DNA of 64,000 bases, taken from Thiomicrorhabdus sp965603495 (GTDB lineage Bacteria; Pseudomonadota; Gammaproteobacteria; Thiomicrospirales; Thiomicrospiraceae). Location of the stretch: positions 49,560-113,559 of the forward strand of contig CBFDDF010000009.1 in assembly GCA_965603495.1 (NCBI GenBank). The letters run 5' to 3'. This document shows, in pieces, positions 60,499-64,000 of the stretch (positions are counted from its first letter, which is position 1; every line of letters begins with the position of its first letter). The notes under the pieces were generated by a model. The model did not search any database. It was not told the origin of the DNA and worked only from the letters and a program-made list of their open reading frames with translations. A program made the translations under genes and the position numbers.

Positions 60499-61719
60499 TT
60501 AAGCTTTATATCGCTCAAACACTACAGAAGCATTCGTTCCACCGAAACCAAAGCTATTACTCATAATTCGGTTTAGACCAGCATTATCAATACGTTTAGT
60601 CACGATTGGCATACCTTCACATTCTGGATCCAGATTGTCGATATTGATGGAAGAACAAATAAAGTCATTTTCCAACATCATTAAGCTGTAAATGAATTCA
60701 TGCACCCCAGCAGCACCTAAAGAATGGCCAGACATAGATTTTGTTGAACTGATTTTTGGAACCTTAGTACCAAAGACTTCACGGATAGCACCCGCTTCTT
60801 TCGTATCACCAACCGGCGTTGAAGTACCATGCGGGTTGATGTAATCAATATCACCATCGACCGTCGCCAAAGCCATTTGCATACAACGCACGGCCCCTTC
60901 ACCAGAAGGTGCAACCATGTCGTAACCATCAGAGTTAGCGCCATAACCGGTAATTTCAGCATAGATTTTTGCACCGCGCGCTAAAGCGTGTTCAAGCTCT
61001 TCAACGACGACCATTCCACCACCACCAGCGATAACGAAACCATCCCGGTCAGTATCATAAGCACGTGAAGCTTTGTCTGGTGTATCGTTATATTTAGTAG
61101 ATAAAGCACCCATCGCATCAAACAAGACAGACATAGTCCAATGAAGCTCTTCACCACCACCAGCAAACACAACATCCTGTTTACCCAGTTGGATTTGTTC
61201 CATGGCAGAACCAATACAATGTGCAGAAGTTGAACACGCAGAACTGATTGAATAGTTAATGCCTTTAATCTTAAAAGGCGTCGCTAAACAGGCTGAAACA
61301 GTAGAACCCATCGTACGGGTAACCATATAAGGCCCTACACGACGAACGCCCTTGGTGCGAGCAATCTCAACAGCTTCAGTTGAGTTCGAGTTAGAGCCAC
61401 CGCCAGAACCTGCAATCAAACCTGTACGAGGATTAGAAACTTGATACTCACTTAAACCCGAATCTGCAACCGCTTGTTGCATAGCAATATAGCTATATGC
61501 TGCAGCATCGCCCATAAAACGTAATTGCTTACGGTCAATGTGATCCGAAAAATCTAAATTTTTGACCGCGCCATGGACTTGAGAACGCAGTCCATTTTCA
61601 GCATACTCTGGTGCAGCAACAATACCTGAACGACCTGCATGCAGAGACTCGGTGACTTCTTCTTTATTGTTCCCTAAACTTGAAACAATCCCAACACCTG
61701 TAATGACGACTCTTTTCAT
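60499..61719 (-). CDS. fabB: Beta-ketoacyl-ACP synthase I
   Basis: Condenses malonyl-ACP with acyl-ACP and is needed for unsaturated fatty acid elongation. 406 residues; catalytic Cys in SSACSTSAHCIG, His in INPHGTSTPVGD, Lys and His in STKSMSGHSLGAAG, C-terminal NSFGFGGTNAS. It follows fabA by three bases in one operon, the usual arrangement in bacteria that make unsaturated fatty acids by FabA isomerisation. Confidence 0.97.
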   Translation of the reverse strand: MKRVVITGVGIVSSLGNNKEEVTESLHAGRSGIVAAPEYAENGLRSQVHGAVKNLDFSDHIDRKQLRFMGDAAAYSYIAMQQAVADSGLSEYQVSNPRTGLIAGSGGGSNSNSTEAVEIARTKGVRRVGPYMVTRTMGSTVSACLATPFKIKGINYSISSACSTSAHCIGSAMEQIQLGKQDVVFAGGGEELHWTMSVLFDAMGALSTKYNDTPDKASRAYDTDRDGFVIAGGGGMVVVEELEHALARGAKIYAEITGYGANSDGYDMVAPSGEGAVRCMQMALATVDGDIDYINPHGTSTPVGDTKEAGAIREVFGTKVPKISSTKSMSGHSLGAAGVHEFIYSLMMLENDFICSSINIDNLDPECEGMPIVTKRIDNAGLNRIMSNSFGFGGTNASVVFERYKA

Positions 61720-61722
61720 AAC

Positions 61723-62238
61723 TTAAAAATTATCCGTATTAGTAAATAAACCAACTTTTAAATCAGTTGCACTGTAAATCTCACGACCATCAACGTACAT
61801 TTTAGCATCACCTAAGCCCATATATAACTTACGTTTGATAACACGTTTCATGTCGATAACGTATTCGACTTTCTTAGCCGTTGGTAATACCTGACCATAG
61901 AATTTAATTTCACCCGAACCTAGCGCTCGTCCACGACCTGGACCACCCGTCCACCCCAGAAAAAAACCAATCAATTGCCACATAGCATCGACACCTAAAC
62001 AACCAGGCATGACAGGATCTTCATTGAAGTGACACTCGAAGAACCATAAATCTTCAGTTATATCGAACTCTGCTCTAATTTGACCTTTACCAAATGCACC
62101 ACCTTCTTCTGAAATATGGGTGATTCGGTCCATCATCAACATTGGAGGTAAAGGTAACTGTGCATTACCTGGTCCAAATAACTCTCCGCGGCCACTTGAT
62201 AAAAGTTCTTCTTTTGTATAACTAGATTGTTGTTCCAT
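61723..62238 (-). CDS. fabA: 3-hydroxydecanoyl-ACP dehydratase/isomerase
   Basis: 171 residues from the ATG at 62238, the size of E. coli FabA; a longer frame to 62277 has 13 extra non-conserved residues. Catalytic His in WFFECHFNEDPVMPG and Asp in CLGVDAMWQL; the C-terminus ends DLKVGLFTNTDNF. It makes the cis-3-decenoyl-ACP branch point for unsaturated fatty acids. GGGA lies upstream. Confidence 0.96.
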   Translation of the reverse strand: MEQQSSYTKEELLSSGRGELFGPGNAQLPLPPMLMMDRITHISEEGGAFGKGQIRAEFDITEDLWFFECHFNEDPVMPGCLGVDAMWQLIGFFLGWTGGPGRGRALGSGEIKFYGQVLPTAKKVEYVIDMKRVIKRKLYMGLGDAKMYVDGREIYSATDLKVGLFTNTDNF

Positions 62239-62324
62239 TCGGATATTTCCCGGTTTATTTTGTAAACTATTTGGCATTATAACAGCTAGTCTGACAGCAA
62301 TACAATGCCAGAACTACAATACGC

Positions 62325-62362
62325 AAAAAGCCCGTAACTTCATATGAAATTACGGGCTTTTA
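62325..62362 (-). terminator. Terminator after tRNA-Thr
   Basis: AAAAGCCCGTAA (62326-62337) pairs with 62350-62361 around a 12-nt loop; on the minus strand TTTTTG follows. It sits between the tRNA and fabA. Confidence 0.85.
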
Positions 62363-62367
62363 ATATA

Positions 62368-62443
62368 TGGTGCCGAAAATTGGACTTGAACCAACAACCT
62401 ACTGATTACAAATCAGTTGCACTACCAGTTGTGCTATTTCGGC
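62368..62443 (-). tRNA. tRNA-Thr (anticodon TGT)
   Basis: 76 nt with the CCA encoded. On the minus strand: acceptor GCCGAAA pairing with TTTCGGC, D arm with GCACAACTGGTAGTGC, anticodon stem ACTGA/TCAGT around loop TTTGTAA (anticodon TGT, reading ACA/ACG-type Thr codons), T arm with GGTTCAAGTCC. A lone tRNA between coaX and fabA, with its own terminator. Confidence 0.95.
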
Positions 62444-62483
62444 GAGATGGTGCGTATTATAATGAGGATCGAATTTGAGTCAA

Positions 62484-63251
62484 CTACTTTTTAATACTTT
62501 CGACTATTTTTTTCATTCCAAGTAAAACTAGGTCTGGAATATACTCTGCTGGCGTATCAATCAGCTCACTTAACTTAGGCCCGTTGCCCCCTGTAATTAA
62601 CACTTTAAACCGCGTACCGATCTCATTATTCAAATCTGCAATAATCCTGTTAATAAACGATGAAGTCATATACAGGGTTCCGCCTAAAATACCAGAACGC
62701 GTATTAGTCGCCAGTAAACCTGAAATTAAAACCCCATCACTAGAATGGCTAGAGTCTTCTAGTAACGTGATATTTGCAGTATCAGCCCCAAGCGAAGCTC
62801 TGAGACTACTCAGTCCCGGAACAATAAACCCGCCTAAATGCGCACCATCTAATATGGCATCAACCGTCATAGCCGTGCCAGCGTCTATCACGATGGTGGG
62901 CTGATGTGTTATTGAACGAGCTCCTTGTAAAGCCATCCAACGATCATCTCCTAGCTGATCAAAATTATCATAGCCTGAAGTCAACCCACAACATTCTTTT
63001 TGAGAGGTGAGTAAGATTGGAAACAATTGATAAGTTAAGTGTAAAGCGGATTTAACGGCATCCAAAATACCAAGTGAGGTAACGGAAGAAATATAAACCT
63101 CATCCAGGACCGCTGAACTAAGGAAAATTTCAAGAGCGTCTGAATTAGTAAAATCTTGGAGCGAAATAACACCGAGGTACTGATAACCGAGCTCATCATC
63201 AATAGCTGCCTTAATCCTTGTATTACCAATATCTAGATATAATTTAACCAT
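62484..63251 (-). CDS. coaX: Type III pantothenate kinase
   Basis: Phosphorylates pantothenate, the first CoA step, using ATP and a monovalent cation. 255 residues; LYLDIGNTRIKAAI, GDDRWMALQGA, IDAGTAMTVDAI and VLITGGNGPKL are the acetate/sugar kinase-fold motifs of CoaX. The ATG at 63251 is preferred to a TTG two codons before it. With coaBC and coaD it gives three of the four CoA-pathway enzymes after pantothenate in this window. Confidence 0.95.
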   Translation of the reverse strand: MVKLYLDIGNTRIKAAIDDELGYQYLGVISLQDFTNSDALEIFLSSAVLDEVYISSVTSLGILDAVKSALHLTYQLFPILLTSQKECCGLTSGYDNFDQLGDDRWMALQGARSITHQPTIVIDAGTAMTVDAILDGAHLGGFIVPGLSSLRASLGADTANITLLEDSSHSSDGVLISGLLATNTRSGILGGTLYMTSSFINRIIADLNNEIGTRFKVLITGGNGPKLSELIDTPAEYIPDLVLLGMKKIVESIKK

Positions 63252-63284
63252 AAACAATTCTTATACATTGATCGAATAGGAGTT

Positions 63285-63299
63285 TTACCGGAACGGTAA
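63285..63299. promoter_or_regulatory. Inverted repeat upstream of coaX
   Basis: TTACCG-GAA-CGGTAA, about 35-48 bases before the coaX start; a possible operator. No regulator assigned. Confidence 0.3.
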
Positions 63300-63956
63300 G
63301 TGCGCGTTGAAACGCTCATTCAATCAATAACCCTCCATTTTGTGTCAGACTTTATAGAGCCTATATACTGTATGCTCGATATCATACACAATTCCCAGTT
63401 AATCAAATTTAAAAATAATATTTTTGATACTCGACTAAATATTGTGATAAATATATGAATATATTTGAGTGGGTAAATTAACTATTCTAAGAGTTAGGTC
63501 AATAACCGGCTAACTAATTCATTCATCTTTTAAATTTAAGACTGTTTAGAAGAAATAACGAAAGCAATTCAAATCTTGATGCAGTTATATTTCATAAAAG
63601 TCATTAAATCTCGCTACTGCACACGCATTGAGAAAATCTCATTTAGATGTTTAATTTAGAAGGATTTTTTGATTTTATATGTGAGTGTCTCAGCGAATTA
63701 AACCCTGATTAATTGAGCAGAACAATCCACTTGATGAATAGATTTTTTTAATTGAGATAACGACTTGAAGCTCTAGAATTATCATTAGATAGCCACGACG
63801 CTCTTTTCATCTAGATCCCAAGGGTTTACATATCGGCGATAGGAATCGTGTGTTTAATTAAGGTTTAGCACCTCTATTGAAAACACATTCAACACAGTAT
63901 TAATATAGACCTAAAATCACTCATAACCCCACAATGAATCTAAGTAATTTCATGCA
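63300..63956. other. AT-rich gene-free interval
   Basis: About 650 bases without a credible open frame, tRNA or repeat. It may hold promoters for coaX or an unseen small RNA; I see no direct evidence of either. Confidence 0.4.
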
Positions 63957-63995
63957 AAAAAAAACCCGCTACACCTAAAGGTATAACGGGTTTTT
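63957..63995. terminator. Probable terminator at window end
   Basis: AAAACCCG (63961-63968) pairs with CGGGTTTT (63987-63994), with a partial inner stem and T- or A-runs on both sides. The gene it serves lies outside, or it terminates an unseen small transcript in the preceding interval. Confidence 0.6.
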
Positions 63996-64000
63996 AGAAT

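Noticed and set aside
1..64000. CRISPR array, prophage, insertion sequence or defence cluster
   Set aside because: No evenly spaced direct repeats, transposase, integrase, capsid or nuclease-type neighbourhood was seen. The iterated 12-mer is scattered, not arrayed.

Overview
The window is a stretch of a gammaproteobacterial chromosome of moderate to low GC. Paired flavocytochrome c sulfide dehydrogenase genes, the fabA-fabB pair, dense c-di-GMP signalling and a molybdate importer suggest a sulfur-oxidising chemolithotroph, probably of the Thiomicrospira / Thiomicrorhabdus / Hydrogenovibrio type. That assignment is inference, because no rRNA gene is present. I see no prophage, insertion sequence, CRISPR array or defence island. 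Most of the window is core and household genes with several accessory pockets.

Layout. 0-2.4 kb: a tandem duplication of an OmpA-family gene plus a TSUP permease; the upstream permease copy is a pseudogene. 2.5-10.3 kb: mscS, argB, yajQ, an aminotransferase, a Tsx-like porin, dut, a HAD phosphatase and an alanine/glycine symporter. 10.4-13.2 kb: a periplasmic binding protein plus transmembrane EAL operon. 13.4-18 kb: sdaA, a decayed copy of the coaBC 3' end, a small membrane protein, coaBC, a membrane-anchored LuxR-type regulator and cytochrome b561. 18-22.6 kb: two tandem cytochrome/FAD sulfide dehydrogenase pairs. 22.9-28.3 kb: an MscK-like channel, a thioesterase, radC and a DUF1461/Lit-like membrane protein. 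28.6-32.5 kb: a probable Pho-regulated PhoX-like lipoprotein and a diheme lipoprotein. 32.7-40.2 kb: rpmB-rpmG, a multi-sensor GGDEF protein, mutM and a P-type ATPase. 40.2-43 kb: modABC behind a ModE-type operator. 43-50.2 kb: coaD, rsmD, an S1-domain protein, a PAS-GGDEF protein, NYN and nitroreductase genes. 50.5-54.7 kb: a DEAD-box helicase, a YaiI protein and an OlsF-like ornithine-lipid synthase behind a strong Pho box. 54.7-64 kb: an M16 peptidase pair, ftsY, an RMF-like/DUF2914 protein, an SLT lipoprotein, fabA-fabB, tRNA-Thr and coaX, then an AT-rich gene-free stretch.

The most unusual signal is not a gene. The 12-bp palindrome ACCAGGCCTGGT occurs 14 times perfectly, plus three 11/12 and two 10/12 copies, where about 0.004 would be expected by chance. 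Copies lie inside genes in all three codon phases (LPGLV, DQAW, TRPGG) and in intergenic positions, where some are the centre of longer perfect palindromes, twice 36 bp. This points to selection or spread at the DNA level, as with HIP1 or DNA-uptake sequences. Other themes are phosphate-starvation lipid remodelling (PhoX and OlsF, each behind a candidate Pho box), periplasmic-binding sensors coupled to c-di-GMP turnover, and sulfide oxidation by lipid-anchored cytochromes.
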